From Streptomyces aidingensis (GTDB taxonomy: Bacteria; Actinomycetota; Actinomycetes; Streptomycetales; Streptomycetaceae): a stretch of 64,000 bases of DNA. The stretch is from NCBI RefSeq assembly GCF_900112355.1, contig NZ_FOLM01000001.1, positions 231,276 to 295,275 on the forward strand, given 5' to 3'. Both the position numbers and the translations under genes were made by a program. Positions 28,083-37,680 of this stretch are shown piece after piece (the stretch's first letter is position 1; each line of letters starts with the position of its first letter). Below the pieces are notes generated by a model, which made no database searches, was not told the DNA's origin, and was given only the letters and a program-made list of their open reading frames with translations.

Positions 28083-28165
28083 GACCTGGATTCTAAGCAG
28101 CGGACCGCGCTCGCCCAAGGGCCAGGGCCTGCGCAGGGCCCCGGCGGGGGAGCGGCCCGGGCGCA

Positions 28166-28171
28166 TAGACT
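28166..28171 (+). promoter_or_regulatory. -10-like element upstream of pcrA
   Basis: TAGACT nine bases before the pcrA ATG, in the context CATAGACTCGGGGGACG. If used, the transcript would have almost no leader. It is identical to the hexamer ahead of guaA. Confidence 0.35.
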
Positions 28172-28180
28172 CGGGGGACG

Positions 28181-30691
28181 ATGAGCGGCCTCTTCGACGA
28201 CGACACCATGGACAGCCTTCTGGCGGACCTCGGAAAGCGGCGGCCCCGCCCCGCGGAGCCGCCGGACGCCGGGGAACCCCCGCCGCCGCCGGAGGCGGAC
28301 GACGCCTGGGCGCCTCCGGAGGAGCCCGTCCCCGACGATCTCTTCGCCGGGGCCTTCGCCACGCCCCCCGAACAGGCGTACTACCGCAACGGCGCCGCCA
28401 TGCCGGTGCTCGACCCCACCACACTGCTGGAGGGGCTGAACGAGCAGCAGCGCGCCGCCGTGGTGCACACCGGCAGCCCGCTGCTGATCGTGGCCGGCGC
28501 CGGTTCCGGCAAGACCCGGGTCCTCACCCACCGCATCGCCCATCTGCTGGCCGCCCGGCATGCCCACCCCGGCCAGATCCTGGCCATCACCTTCACCAAC
28601 AAGGCCGCCGGGGAGATGAAGGAGCGGGTGGAGCAGCTCGTCGGCCCCCGGGCCGGCGCCATGTGGGTGATGACCTTCCACTCCGCCTGCGTGCGCATCC
28701 TGCGCCGGGAGAGCAAGAAGCTCGGCATGACCTCGTCCTTCTCCATCTACGACGCCGCCGATTCGCAGCGGCTGATGGCGCTGGTCTGCCGCGATCTCGA
28801 TCTCGACCCCAAGCGTTTCCCGCCCCGCTCCTTCAGCGCCAAGGTGTCCAACCTCAAGAACGAGCTGATCGACGACGAGGATTTCGCCGCCCGGGCGGCC
28901 GACGGATACGAGAAGACCGTGGCCCAGGCGTACGCGCTCTACCAGTCCCGGCTGCGCGAGGCCAACGCCCTGGACTTCGACGACCTGATCATGACCACGG
29001 TCAATCTGCTGCGCGCCTTCCCGGATGTGGCCGGGCACTACCGGCGCCGCTTCCGCCACATCATGGTGGACGAGTACCAGGACACCAACCATGCGCAGTA
29101 CGCCCTGGTGCGGGAGCTGGTCGGCACCCCGCCCGCCGACCCCGGGGCCCCGGACGCGCTGCCGCCCGCCGAACTGTGCGTGGTCGGCGACGCCGACCAG
29201 TCCATCTACGCCTTCCGCGGCGCCACCATCCGCAACATCCTCCAGTTCGAGGAGGACTACCCGCAGGCCACCACCCTGCTGCTGGAGCAGAACTACCGCT
29301 CCACCCAGACCATCCTCAACGCCGCCAACGCGGTCATCGAGCGCAACACCGGCCGTCGCCCCAAGAACCTGTGGACCCGGGCCGGCGACGGATCGCCGAT
29401 CACCGGCTATGTCGCCGACACCGAGCACGACGAGGCCCAGTTCGCCGCCGACGAGATCGACCGGCTGACCGACGAGGGCGCCGTCCGCCCCGGGGATGTG
29501 GCGGTGTTCTACCGCACCAACGCCCAGTCCCGGGTCTTCGAGGAGGTCTTCATCCGGGTCGGCCTGCCCTACCGGGTGGTCGGCGGCGTCCGCTTCTACG
29601 AGCGCAAGGAGGTCCGGGACGTCCTGGCCTATCTGCGGGTGCTGGCCAATCCCGAGGACACCGTGCCGCTGCGCCGCATCCTCAACGTGCCCAAGCGCGG
29701 CATCGGCGACCGCGCCGAGGCGATGATCGACGCCCTCGCCCAGCGGGAGAAGATCTCCTTCGCCCAGGCGCTGCGCCGGGTGGACGAGGCCTATGGCATG
29801 GCGGCCCGTTCCGCCAACGCGGTCCGGCGGTTCAACGCCCTGCTGGAGGAGCTGCGCACCATCGCCGAGTCCGGCGCCGGCCCGGCCACCGTGCTGGAGG
29901 CCGTGCTGGAGCAGACCGGCTATCTGGCCGAACTCCAGTCCTCCCACGATCCGCAGGACGAGACCCGGGTGGAGAACCTCCAGGAGCTGGCGGCGGTGGC
30001 CCTGGAGTTCGAGCAGAACCGGCCGGAGGACGAGCCCGGCACCCTGGCCGACTTCCTGGAGCAGGTGGCGCTGGTCGCCGACTCCGACCAGATCCCGGAG
30101 GACGGCGAGGGCGGCGAGGGCGGGGTGGTCACCCTGATGACCCTGCACACCGCCAAGGGCCTGGAATTCCCGGTGGTCTTCCTCACCGGGATGGAGGACG
30201 GCGTCTTCCCGCACCTGCGCTCGCTGGGCAAGACCAAGGAGCTGGAGGAGGAGCGGCGGCTGGCGTATGTCGGCATCACCCGCGCCCGGGAGCGGCTCTA
30301 CGTCACCCGCTCGGTGCTGCGCAGCGCCTGGGGCCAGCCCCAGTACAACCCGCCCTCCCGCTTCCTGGAGGAGATCCCGGACTCCTTCATCGACTGGCGG
30401 CGGCTGGGCGGCACCGCCTCGGCCCCGGCCCCGGCCGCCTCGGGGCCGGTCTCGGCGCCGCGCGCCGGCGCCGGGGGGCGGCCGTCGTCCTCGGGCTTCG
30501 CGACCGGACGGATCAAGGACCGGCCGGTGGTGGAGCTGGCGGTGGGCGACCGGGTCAGCCATGACACCTTCGGCCTCGGCCGGGTGGTCGCCGTCCAGGG
30601 CAGCGGCGACAAGGCGCAGGCCACCATCGACTTCGGCGAGGGGCAGACCAAGCGGCTGCTGCTGCGCTACGCCCCGGTGGAGAAGCTGTAA
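28181..30691 (+). CDS. pcrA: ATP-dependent DNA helicase PcrA/UvrD
   Basis: A 836-residue superfamily 1A 3'-5' helicase for DNA repair and replication-fork clearing. After a Pro/Glu-rich extension of about 85 residues come motif Ia LNEQQRAAV, Walker A VAGAGSGKTRVL, motif II VDEYQDTNHAQY, motif III GDADQSIYAFRGA, motif IV NYRSTQTILNAA, motif V LMTLHTAKGLEFP and motif VI YVGITRARERLY. The C-terminal Tudor-like piece GDRVSHDTFGLGRVV binds RNA polymerase in homologues. Length and motif order are those of actinobacterial PcrA. Confidence 0.96.
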   Translation: MSGLFDDDTMDSLLADLGKRRPRPAEPPDAGEPPPPPEADDAWAPPEEPVPDDLFAGAFATPPEQAYYRNGAAMPVLDPTTLLEGLNEQQRAAVVHTGSPLLIVAGAGSGKTRVLTHRIAHLLAARHAHPGQILAITFTNKAAGEMKERVEQLVGPRAGAMWVMTFHSACVRILRRESKKLGMTSSFSIYDAADSQRLMALVCRDLDLDPKRFPPRSFSAKVSNLKNELIDDEDFAARAADGYEKTVAQAYALYQSRLREANALDFDDLIMTTVNLLRAFPDVAGHYRRRFRHIMVDEYQDTNHAQYALVRELVGTPPADPGAPDALPPAELCVVGDADQSIYAFRGATIRNILQFEEDYPQATTLLLEQNYRSTQTILNAANAVIERNTGRRPKNLWTRAGDGSPITGYVADTEHDEAQFAADEIDRLTDEGAVRPGDVAVFYRTNAQSRVFEEVFIRVGLPYRVVGGVRFYERKEVRDVLAYLRVLANPEDTVPLRRILNVPKRGIGDRAEAMIDALAQREKISFAQALRRVDEAYGMAARSANAVRRFNALLEELRTIAESGAGPATVLEAVLEQTGYLAELQSSHDPQDETRVENLQELAAVALEFEQNRPEDEPGTLADFLEQVALVADSDQIPEDGEGGEGGVVTLMTLHTAKGLEFPVVFLTGMEDGVFPHLRSLGKTKELEEERRLAYVGITRARERLYVTRSVLRSAWGQPQYNPPSRFLEEIPDSFIDWRRLGGTASAPAPAASGPVSAPRAGAGGRPSSSGFATGRIKDRPVVELAVGDRVSHDTFGLGRVVAVQGSGDKAQATIDFGEGQTKRLLLRYAPVEKL

Positions 30692-30865
30692 CACCCAGCC
30701 GCTTGTTGTCCGGGTCGTGTCACAGTGTCCGGGGGCATCTTGTGACGGCGGCGCCCCGGGCGATGTGATGCGGGAAGCCGCCTCGACCAGCCGCGCGCGC
30801 CGCCCGTCGACGCGCGCCTGCCCGCCCGCCCACACCCGTCTCGACGTTCCGCAGGGGGAATCGCC

Positions 30866-31564
30866 ATGAACCAGCCCTGGCAGCAGCCGCCACCGGGCGG
30901 CGGAGGATACGGGGCGCCCGGGCCCGTGCCCGGCGGCTACGGGGGAGGCTATCCGCATCAGCCGCATCAGCCGCATCAGCCGCATCAGCCGCAGCCCGGC
31001 TACGGCTATCCGCAGCAGCCCGGCATGGCCGGACCCCCGCCCGGTGGATACGGCTACCCGCAGTCGCCGCAGCCGCCGCAGCCGGGCGGCTACCCGGCGC
31101 CGCCCCCGCCGCCCATGCCCCGGCAGGGCGGGTCCAATCCGGCGCTGGCGGTCATCATGGCGGTGGTCGGCACGGCGGTCGCCGCCCTGCTCTACGCCCT
31201 GCTGGTGGACGCCACCTTCGACCAGGAGAAGGGCGAGTTCGCCTCGATCGGATACGCGGCCCTGGCCGTCGGCATCATCGTGGGCCTCGGTCCGGGGCTG
31301 TTCGCCAAGCGCAACTGGGGCCTGTACCTGCTGGGTGCCGCGCTGGCGATGGTCTCGGTGACCGCCGGTGAGCTGCTGGGCGTGGCGATCGCCGCCTCGG
31401 GCGATTTCGGTGACGGCTTCGAGGCGTTCTTCACGGAGTTCGGCGATCTCTGGGACTTCTGGACGGAGATCAGCAAGCCCGTCAACTATCTGCTGATGCT
31501 GCTGGCGCCGCTGGGCGCGATCGGCATCACCCAGGCGGTGCTGCGCGGCGGTTCCCGCCCCTAG
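30866..31564 (+). CDS. Pro/His/Gln-rich four-helix membrane protein
   Basis: A 232-residue protein. The N-terminal 85 residues are disordered and rich in Pro, Gly, Gln and Tyr, with four tandem PHQ units (9-bp DNA repeat at about 30956-30988). Four hydrophobic segments follow, the first beginning ALAVIMAVVGTAVAALLYAL, with an acidic loop DFGDGFEAFFTEFGDLWDFW before the last. No enzyme motif. Similar proline-rich membrane proteins are common in streptomycetes and are of unknown role. The start has a GGGGG-type ribosome site. Confidence 0.75.
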   Translation: MNQPWQQPPPGGGGYGAPGPVPGGYGGGYPHQPHQPHQPHQPQPGYGYPQQPGMAGPPPGGYGYPQSPQPPQPGGYPAPPPPPMPRQGGSNPALAVIMAVVGTAVAALLYALLVDATFDQEKGEFASIGYAALAVGIIVGLGPGLFAKRNWGLYLLGAALAMVSVTAGELLGVAIAASGDFGDGFEAFFTEFGDLWDFWTEISKPVNYLLMLLAPLGAIGITQAVLRGGSRP

Positions 31565-31582
31565 CGGCGCCGGGCGCGACGC

Positions 31583-31619
31583 GCGGTGTGGCGGGGGTCA
31601 CCGCCGCATCGCGCGTTTT
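31583..31619 (+). terminator. Probable terminator between convergent genes
   Basis: GCGGTG (31583-31588) pairs with CACCGC (31599-31604), extended imperfectly by CGCG-rich flanks and followed by TTTT at 31616-31619. It suits the plus-strand membrane-protein gene. Confidence 0.45.
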
Positions 31620-31630
31620 CCGTCGGCCGC

Positions 31631-33157
31631 TCAGGAGGGTTCCAGGCCCTTGTCGCGGAGCCAGGTGACCGGGTCGACGGTGGAGCCGCCGCCGGGCCGG
31701 ACCTCGAAGTGCAGATGCGGTCCGATGGAGTTCCCTGAGTTGCCGGTGTAGGCGACCACCGTGCCCGCCTGCACGGTGCCGGAGTAGTAGACGTAAGAGC
31801 TCAGATGGGCGTACCAGGTCTCCGTGCCGTCCGGCGCGGTGATGATCATCAGGTTGCCGTAGGAGACGTGCCACTGGGTGCGGATGGTGCCGTCGGTGGC
31901 GGCCCGCACCGGGGTGCCGTAGCTGACCGGGAAGTCGATGCCCGTGTGGGTGGACATCCAGTTGATGCCGGACTGGCCGTAGACGGCGCTCAGCCCGCGC
32001 TGCTCGACCGGGAGGAAGAACTTGGGCCGGGCGGCCTCGATGCGCTCGGCCTCGTCCTTGGCCTTGCGCGCCTCCTCCGCCTTCTTCTTCTCCAGGTCGA
32101 TCCGGCCCTGGGTGCGGCTGGCCCGGCCGGCGTAGTCGTCGGCGGCGGCGGTGAGCCCTTCGAGCTGGGTGTTGAACTGCTGGTTGGCGGCGATCTCGGT
32201 GGTCTTGTCCGGATCGGCATCGCCGAGCGCGGTGTCCTCGCCGGCCCGGGAGTTGTCCGAGCCGCCCACCGCGGCGGCGGTGGCCACCGCCGTGACGCCC
32301 AGCACGCACAGGGAGGGCGCGGCCACGGTCAGGAGCGCGGAGCGGCGGGGTTTGGGCTGGCGGCGGCGGCCCCGGCCGCCCGGCGCCGGCGCGCTGAGCG
32401 CGGCCTCGGGGCTGTTGCGCTCCTCCTCGGTGTCGGCCGGGTCGTCCGGCGGATAGCCGTCGTCCCACAGCCCCGGGTCGGGGAGCGCGCCGTCGTCGTA
32501 TCCGCTGTCCCACTGCGCCGCCGAGTCCTGGACGTCCTGCGGCTGCGGCTGCGGTTCCGGGCCGGTCTGCTGCCGAGGGCCGGTGTTCTCCCACTCGGCC
32601 GGGCCGGGCTGGGCCGGGATGAAGCCCGCGGTGCCGGTGGCGGTGGGACAGCCGCCGGAATCCCAGTCGTTGCCGCCGGAGGCCGCCGGCCAGGTGCCCC
32701 ACCCGCCGCTGTCCCAGCCGCCGGTGTCCCAGCCCTGGGCGGACGGATACTGGCCGCTGTCCGCGAAGTCCTGGCCGTGGTGCTGATGCAGGTGCTGCTG
32801 CTGCTGGTGCTCGTGGCCGGGCTGGGCGGGCGGGGCGGCGAACTGCGGAACCCCGTGGGCCGGGGTCTGGTCCCAGCCGGTGATGTCGAACTGGCCGCTG
32901 TCGTAGGCCGCGGCCTGGCCGTACGGGTCGCTGCCGTAGCCGCCGTAGGAACCGTAGGCGGAGGCGCAGGCGCCGTAGGCGCCCAGGGCATCGGGGGTGC
33001 CGGAGACGGTCGTGCCCAGCGGGTCGTATCCGTATCCGCCGCTCTCGCCGTAGTGCTGCTGCTGTGTGCCGTACCGCGCGTGGTCGTACTGCGGATCACT
33101 GACCTGGTCAGTGCTTCCGGCCGGGTAGGAGACCCCCGACGCGTGACGATCACTCAC
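31631..33157 (-). CDS. M23-family peptidoglycan metalloendopeptidase with long disordered N-terminus
   Basis: A 508-residue zinc peptidase acting on peptidoglycan cross-bridges or stem peptides. Residues 1-265 are disordered, Tyr/Gly/Gln/Trp-rich and cytoplasmic. One membrane segment (about 270-300, including LLTVAAPSLCVLGVTAVATA) precedes a coiled-coil stretch (EKKKAEEARKAKDEAERIEA). The C-terminal M23 domain has the zinc ligands in MSTHTGIDF and GPHLHFEV. The GTG at 33157 has AAAGG nine bases upstream. The size of the cytoplasmic part suggests scaffolding by cell-division or polar-growth proteins, which is inference. Confidence 0.92.
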   Translation of the reverse strand: MSDRHASGVSYPAGSTDQVSDPQYDHARYGTQQQHYGESGGYGYDPLGTTVSGTPDALGAYGACASAYGSYGGYGSDPYGQAAAYDSGQFDITGWDQTPAHGVPQFAAPPAQPGHEHQQQQHLHQHHGQDFADSGQYPSAQGWDTGGWDSGGWGTWPAASGGNDWDSGGCPTATGTAGFIPAQPGPAEWENTGPRQQTGPEPQPQPQDVQDSAAQWDSGYDDGALPDPGLWDDGYPPDDPADTEEERNSPEAALSAPAPGGRGRRRQPKPRRSALLTVAAPSLCVLGVTAVATAAAVGGSDNSRAGEDTALGDADPDKTTEIAANQQFNTQLEGLTAAADDYAGRASRTQGRIDLEKKKAEEARKAKDEAERIEAARPKFFLPVEQRGLSAVYGQSGINWMSTHTGIDFPVSYGTPVRAATDGTIRTQWHVSYGNLMIITAPDGTETWYAHLSSYVYYSGTVQAGTVVAYTGNSGNSIGPHLHFEVRPGGGSTVDPVTWLRDKGLEPS

Positions 33158-33488
33158 CGACTACGCCTTTCGGCTCGACAACAGGAGCGGGAGTAGCTGT
33201 CCCCCGACGGCTGCTGGGCCGTGACTGTACCCGGGGGTACCGGGCACCCACAATCTTTCGCGGGTTTCGGTGCCCGCGGAATCGGGCATTCGGCCCCCTT
33301 TCGGGGGAGCCTGCATGAGGGCTGCACGGAGTTTTCGATTTATGTTCGATGTGCAGTGCGATGCGGTGCCGGGGCGCGGTGGTGTGATTTCTCCTACCTC
33401 CGCCCTCCGGGGTAGAGCGGGATGCGAGATGCTGGCGCTAACGTTCGTTCACTCCGGCAGTCGGGCCGTGGTGGCATGGGAGGAAGAC
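33158..33488. other. Divergent intergenic region between M23 peptidase and icmB
   Basis: Contains CGGGCACC (33241-33248) with GGTGCCCG (33269-33276), an 8-bp stem with a 20-base loop. Other elements are a short CCCCC/GGGGG hairpin near 33294-33308, an AT-richer patch at 33330-33350, and the inverted repeat AACGTTCGTT (33440-33449) 40 bp before icmB. A structured minus-strand leader of the M23 gene is possible. Confidence 0.45.
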
Positions 33489-33893
33489 ATGGGTGTGACG
33501 GGTCCGATCCGCGTGGTCGTCGCCAAGCCTGGGCTGGACGGCCACGACCGCGGTGCCAAGGTGATCGCCCGCGCGTTGCGCGACGCCGGGATGGAGGTCA
33601 TCTACACCGGACTGCACCAGACCCCCGAGCAGATCGTGGACACCGCTATTCAGGAGGACGCGGACGCCATCGGCATGTCGATCCTCTCCGGCGCGCACAA
33701 CACCCTCTTCGCCCGGGTCATCGAACTCCTCAGGGAACGGGAAGCCGACGACATCACCGTTTTCGGCGGCGGCATCATCCCCGAGGACGACATCCCGCCG
33801 CTGAAGGAAAAGGGCGTCGCGGAGATCTTCACCCCGGGCGTGCCCACGGGCGACGTCGTCGCCTGGGTCCGCTCCCACGTCCGCGCCGCATAA
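33489..33893 (+). CDS. icmB: Cobalamin-binding small subunit, isobutyryl-CoA mutase type
   Basis: A 134-residue B12-binding domain. [20 protein letters not shown] contains the DxHxxG signature whose His ligates cobalt, followed by [14 protein letters not shown] and [11 protein letters not shown]. It matches the small subunit of adenosylcobalamin-dependent isobutyryl-CoA mutase, which interconverts isobutyryl-CoA and n-butyryl-CoA. It has no substrate-binding large subunit beside it, so that partner must be elsewhere. The ATG at 33489 has GGGAGGAAG just upstream. Confidence 0.9.
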   Translation: MGVTGPIRVVVAKPGLDGHDRGAKVIARALRDAGMEVIYTGLHQTPEQIVDTAIQEDADAIGMSILSGAHNTLFARVIELLREREADDITVFGGGIIPEDDIPPLKEKGVAEIFTPGVPTGDVVAWVRSHVRAA

Positions 33894-34336
33894 CACCCGC
33901 GGCGCACCACGCCGACCGGCGCCCGCGGCCCGTGCGGCGGCGCCCGGAGCGCGCCGGCCATGGCCGGCGGACCGCCGCGCGCCGCCCCGCCCCGCCGCGC
34001 GGCATGGCTCAGCGCGGCGCGTCGTGGCCGGTGAGAAGTCCGCAACGGCGGGGAAACGCCGGGCGCGGTTTGTGACAGGTGTCACCGCGCCGGTGTGACC
34101 TGGATTTCAGGTTGACCCCCGGAGCCCGGATACGCTCGCTGAGGGCACCTCCCGGGCCGGCACCTGGCGGGCCGGACCGGGGGAGGGCCTGCCGCGTGCC
34201 CGGGGCCTCGGCCAAGAAGCTCGTGACCGTCTTGGTGACCGTCTCGTCTTGACCGTCGCCGCCCGAAGAGGTTTCAGCGGCACGCCCACGCCGACGACAT
34301 GGATCGCGAAGACCACGGACTGAGGGACGGACGCGC
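33894..34336. other. Upstream region of sucC
   Basis: Has an 18-bp perfect palindrome CGCCGGCCATGGCCGGCG (33952-33969), which could terminate icmB. It also holds a Crp-like site at 34071-34086, and TTGACC followed by GGATACGCT near 34110-34136 that may be promoter elements. No gene was recognised. Confidence 0.5.
34071..34086. promoter_or_regulatory. Crp/Fnr-like binding site upstream of sucC
   Basis: TGTGACAGGTGTCACC fits GTGA-N6-TCAC, the core of the Crp consensus, on both halves. It lies about 250 bp upstream of the sucC start. Confidence 0.4.
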
Positions 34337-35509
34337 GTGGACCTGTTCGAGTACCAGGCGAGGGACATCTTCGCCAAGCATGGCGTACCGGTGCTGGCCG
34401 GTGAAGTCATCGACACCCCCGAGGCAGCGCGAGCGGTGGCCGAGCGGCTCGGCGGTCGCGCGGTGGTCAAGGCCCAGGTGAAGACCGGTGGCCGCGGCAA
34501 GGCGGGCGGTGTCAAGCTGGCCTCCGACCCCGATGACGCCGTCGCCAAGTCCGGGGCCATCCTCGGCATGGACATCAAGGGCCACACCGTGCACAAGGTG
34601 ATGCTGGCCCAGACCGCGGACATCGCGGAGGAGTACTACGTCTCCTTCCTCCTCGACCGCGCCAACCGCACCTTCCTGGCCATGGCCTCGGTGGAGGGCG
34701 GCATGGACATCGAGGAGGTGGCCGCCACCAAGCCCGAGGCGCTGGCCAAGGTGCCGGTGGACGCCATCTCCGGCGTCGGCCTGGCCAAGGCCCGCGAGAT
34801 CGTGGCGCAGGCGGACTTCCCGGCCGAGGTGGCCGAACCGGTCGCCGAGGTCCTGGTCAAGCTGTGGGACTGCTTCGTCAGCGAAGACGCCCTGCTGGTC
34901 GAGGTGAACCCGCTGGTCAAGACCGCGGACGGCGCCATCATCGCGCTGGACGGCAAGGTCTCCCTGGACGCCAACGCCGGCTTCCGCCAGCCGGAGCACG
35001 AGGCGCTGGAGGACAAGGCCGCCGCCGACCCGCTGGAGGCCGCCGCCAAGGCCAAGGGCCTCAACTACGTCAAGCTGGACGGCCAGGTCGGCATCATCGG
35101 CAACGGCGCGGGCCTGGTCATGTCCACCCTGGACGTGGTCGCCTACGCGGGCGAGGCGCACGGCGGCGTCAAGCCGGCCAACTTCCTCGACATCGGCGGC
35201 GGCGCCTCGGCCGAGGTGATGGCCAACGGCCTGGAGATCATTCTCGGCGACCCGGCGGTGAAGTCGGTCTTCGTCAATGTCTTCGGCGGCATCACCGCGT
35301 GCGACGCGGTGGCCAACGGCATCGTCCAGGCCCTGGAGCTGCTCAGCGGCAAGGGCGAGGAGGTCACCAAGCCGCTGGTGGTCCGGCTGGACGGCAACAA
35401 CGCCGAGGCCGGCCGGAAGATCCTCACCGACGCCGACCACCCGCTGGTCGAGCTGGTGGACACCATGGACGGCGCCGCCGACCGCGCCGCCGAGCTGGCC
35501 GCCAAGTAA
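34337..35509 (+). CDS. sucC: Succinyl-CoA ligase (ADP-forming) beta subunit
   Basis: TCA-cycle enzyme subunit, coupling succinyl-CoA to succinate conversion with ATP formation. The 390-residue protein starts at the GTG at 34337 with [20 protein letters not shown]. The ATP-grasp domain has [14 protein letters not shown] and the CoA-ligase domain has [14 protein letters not shown] and [11 protein letters not shown]. sucD follows 79 bp downstream, and the two form a heteromeric enzyme. Confidence 0.97.
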   Translation: MDLFEYQARDIFAKHGVPVLAGEVIDTPEAARAVAERLGGRAVVKAQVKTGGRGKAGGVKLASDPDDAVAKSGAILGMDIKGHTVHKVMLAQTADIAEEYYVSFLLDRANRTFLAMASVEGGMDIEEVAATKPEALAKVPVDAISGVGLAKAREIVAQADFPAEVAEPVAEVLVKLWDCFVSEDALLVEVNPLVKTADGAIIALDGKVSLDANAGFRQPEHEALEDKAAADPLEAAAKAKGLNYVKLDGQVGIIGNGAGLVMSTLDVVAYAGEAHGGVKPANFLDIGGGASAEVMANGLEIILGDPAVKSVFVNVFGGITACDAVANGIVQALELLSGKGEEVTKPLVVRLDGNNAEAGRKILTDADHPLVELVDTMDGAADRAAELAAK

Positions 35510-35588
35510 CCCCCGGCGACGACGACTCTCCACGTCACCTCTCTCCCGACATACGAGTTACGACTCACCGAACGAGGACTTCCGCGAA

Positions 35589-36479
35589 ATGGCTATCTTC
35601 CTCACCAAGGAGAGCAAGGTCATCGTCCAGGGGATGACCGGCTCCGAGGGCCAGAAGCACACCCGGCGCATGCTGGCGTCGGGCACCAACATCGTCGGCG
35701 GCGTGAACCCGCGCAAGGCGGGCACGACCGTCGACTTCGACGGCAACGAGATCCCGGTCTTCGGCTCGGTCAAGGAGGCGATGGCCGCCACCGGCGCCGA
35801 CGTCACCGTGATCTTCGTGCCGGAGAAGTTCACCAAGGACGCGGTGCTGGAGGCGATCGACGCCGAGATCGGCCTCGCCGTGGTCATCACCGAGGGCATC
35901 GCGGTGCACGACACCGCCGCCTTCTGGGCCTACGCCGGCTCCAAGGGCAACAGGACCCGCATCATCGGCCCCAACTGCCCCGGCCTGATCACCCCCGGCC
36001 AGTCCAACGCGGGCATCATCCCGGCCGACATCACCAAGCCCGGCCGCATCGGCCTGGTCTCCAAGTCCGGGACGCTGACCTACCAGATGATGTACGAGCT
36101 GCGGGACATCGGCTTCTCCTCGGCGGTCGGCATCGGCGGTGACCCGGTCATCGGCACCACCCACATCGACTGCCTCAAGGCCTTCCAGGAGGACCCGGAC
36201 ACCGACATCATCGTGATGATCGGCGAGATCGGCGGCGACGCCGAGGAGCGGGCCGCCGACTACATCAAGGCCAACGTCACCAAGCCGGTCGTCGGCTATG
36301 TGGCGGGCTTCACCGCGCCCGAGGGCAAGACCATGGGCCACGCCGGTGCCATCGTCTCCGGCTCCTCCGGCACCGCCCAGGCCAAGAAGGAGGCCCTGGA
36401 GGCGGCCGGGGTGAAGGTCGGCAAGACGCCGTCCGAGACCGCCCGGCTGGTCCGCGAGTCCCTGACCGCCACCGCCTGA
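35589..36479 (+). CDS. sucD: Succinyl-CoA ligase alpha subunit
   Basis: A 296-residue partner of SucC. A CoA-binding Rossmann domain ([24 protein letters not shown]) precedes the catalytic domain. The active-site His that is phosphorylated lies in [13 protein letters not shown], and the power-helix region is [14 protein letters not shown]. Standard length. It is followed by a strong terminator, closing the sucCD operon. Confidence 0.97.
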   Translation: MAIFLTKESKVIVQGMTGSEGQKHTRRMLASGTNIVGGVNPRKAGTTVDFDGNEIPVFGSVKEAMAATGADVTVIFVPEKFTKDAVLEAIDAEIGLAVVITEGIAVHDTAAFWAYAGSKGNRTRIIGPNCPGLITPGQSNAGIIPADITKPGRIGLVSKSGTLTYQMMYELRDIGFSSAVGIGGDPVIGTTHIDCLKAFQEDPDTDIIVMIGEIGGDAEERAADYIKANVTKPVVGYVAGFTAPEGKTMGHAGAIVSGSSGTAQAKKEALEAAGVKVGKTPSETARLVRESLTATA

Positions 36480-36554
36480 CGCCCGGCGCCCGGCGCCTGC
36501 GGGGCCGGGTACGGCCGGCCGCAGCCGCCCGGCGCGACGTGACGCGACGCGAAC

Positions 36555-36589
36555 GCCGGGGTGCGCCCGAAGCACGGGCGCACCCCGGC
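36555..36589. terminator. Strong bidirectional terminator after sucCD
   Basis: Perfect 15-bp stem (36555-36569 with 36575-36589) around AAGCA, extended by CGCGA/TCGCG flanks with one bulge and followed by TTTCC on the plus side. It lies between the convergent sucD and sigma-factor genes. Confidence 0.85.
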
Positions 36590-36621
36590 GTCGCGTTTCC
36601 CGCCACGGGGCCTGCCCTGCC

Positions 36622-37551
36622 CTACGGTCCGGTGAGCGCGGCGGTCAGCAGCGCCGCACTCAGCAGGGCGAACAGCGCGGCGCAGGCGTAGAGCAGCCGA
36701 CCCGTGGTGCGTTCGCTGCGCAGCCGCGCCAGCCGCGGCGGGGGCGGGCGCAGCGGCTGCGCACCCGCGATCCGGTCCAGCGACCGGGCCAGCAGCCGGC
36801 TCTGCTCCCGCGGCTGCGCGCCGGTCAGTTCCGGTACCCGGGCGGCGAGGTGCCGGCGGGCGTGGGCGATCCGTCCGGCGGCGGCCTGGGTGGTCGACTC
36901 CACCTCGGCCGCGGTGTCGGCGACCGACATGCCCAGCCCCTCGTGCAGCACCAGCGCGCGGCGGTAGCTGGGCGGCAGCTCCAGCACGGCGTTGAGCAGC
37001 GTGCGGTCACCGGGCTCCGGGAGCAGCGCGCGGGGGCGGCGGGGCCCGGGACGCAGCCGGTGCCAGGGCGAGAGCGCGTACTCATAGGCGGCGGCCCGTA
37101 CCCAGCCCGGTGGATCGGGGTCCACGGCGACCTCCGGCCAGCGCTCCCAGGCCAGCCGGAAGGCGTGCGCCACGGCCTGCTCGGCGCGCTTGTGGTCACC
37201 GCAGAGCAGAAACGCCTGCCGGGCCAGCGGCTCGGCCTGACCCTCGTACAGCTCCTCGAACGCATACAGCGGCGCCAGATCGACCTCCGCTTCCGCCGCC
37301 GCGGCCCCGGGCGCGGCGCCCGGCGTCTCCCCTTCCCCCGCGCGCCCGGCCCTCGCCTGCCCCTCCCTCTCCTGCCTCTGCTCCCTCTGCTCCCTCTGCT
37401 CCCTCTGTCCTTCCTTCTTCTCTTCCCGCTGCTGCTTCTGCCGCGGTCTCCTCCCTGCGTCCGCCCGGCCCGCGGGCCGGGTCCTCGCCTTCGCTCCGGC
37501 CGCGTCCCCCACGCGGTCCGCCGCGCCGCGCTTCTGCCGTGCCGTTGTCAT
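36622..37551 (-). CDS. ECF-like sigma factor with charged N-terminus and C-terminal membrane segment
   Basis: A 309-residue protein. The first 85 residues are a Lys/Arg/Gln/Glu-rich low-complexity stretch with REQ repeats. Sigma-70 region 2 is degenerate (FLLCGDHKRAEQAVAHAFRL) and region 4 clear (LELPPSYRRALVLHEGLGMS with VADTAAEVESTTQAAAGRI). The last 25 residues are a hydrophobic segment (LLYACAALFALLSAALLTAA) that could hold it at the membrane. The ATG at 37551 has AAGGGAG seven bases upstream. It may be a membrane-tethered sigma released on signal or an inactive relative. Confidence 0.75.
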   Translation of the reverse strand: MTTARQKRGAADRVGDAAGAKARTRPAGRADAGRRPRQKQQREEKKEGQREQREQREQRQEREGQARAGRAGEGETPGAAPGAAAAEAEVDLAPLYAFEELYEGQAEPLARQAFLLCGDHKRAEQAVAHAFRLAWERWPEVAVDPDPPGWVRAAAYEYALSPWHRLRPGPRRPRALLPEPGDRTLLNAVLELPPSYRRALVLHEGLGMSVADTAAEVESTTQAAAGRIAHARRHLAARVPELTGAQPREQSRLLARSLDRIAGAQPLRPPPPRLARLRSERTTGRLLYACAALFALLSAALLTAALTGP

Positions 37552-37680
37552 TCCGCACTCCCTTCCGGTCGACCGGAGGCCCGTCCTGGGCACAGGCAGG
37601 GTGAGAAGTACATATGTCCATACTGGGCGACACCACGACAAATCGCTCGTTACCTCGCCGACTGGCGCCTTGTTGGCACC

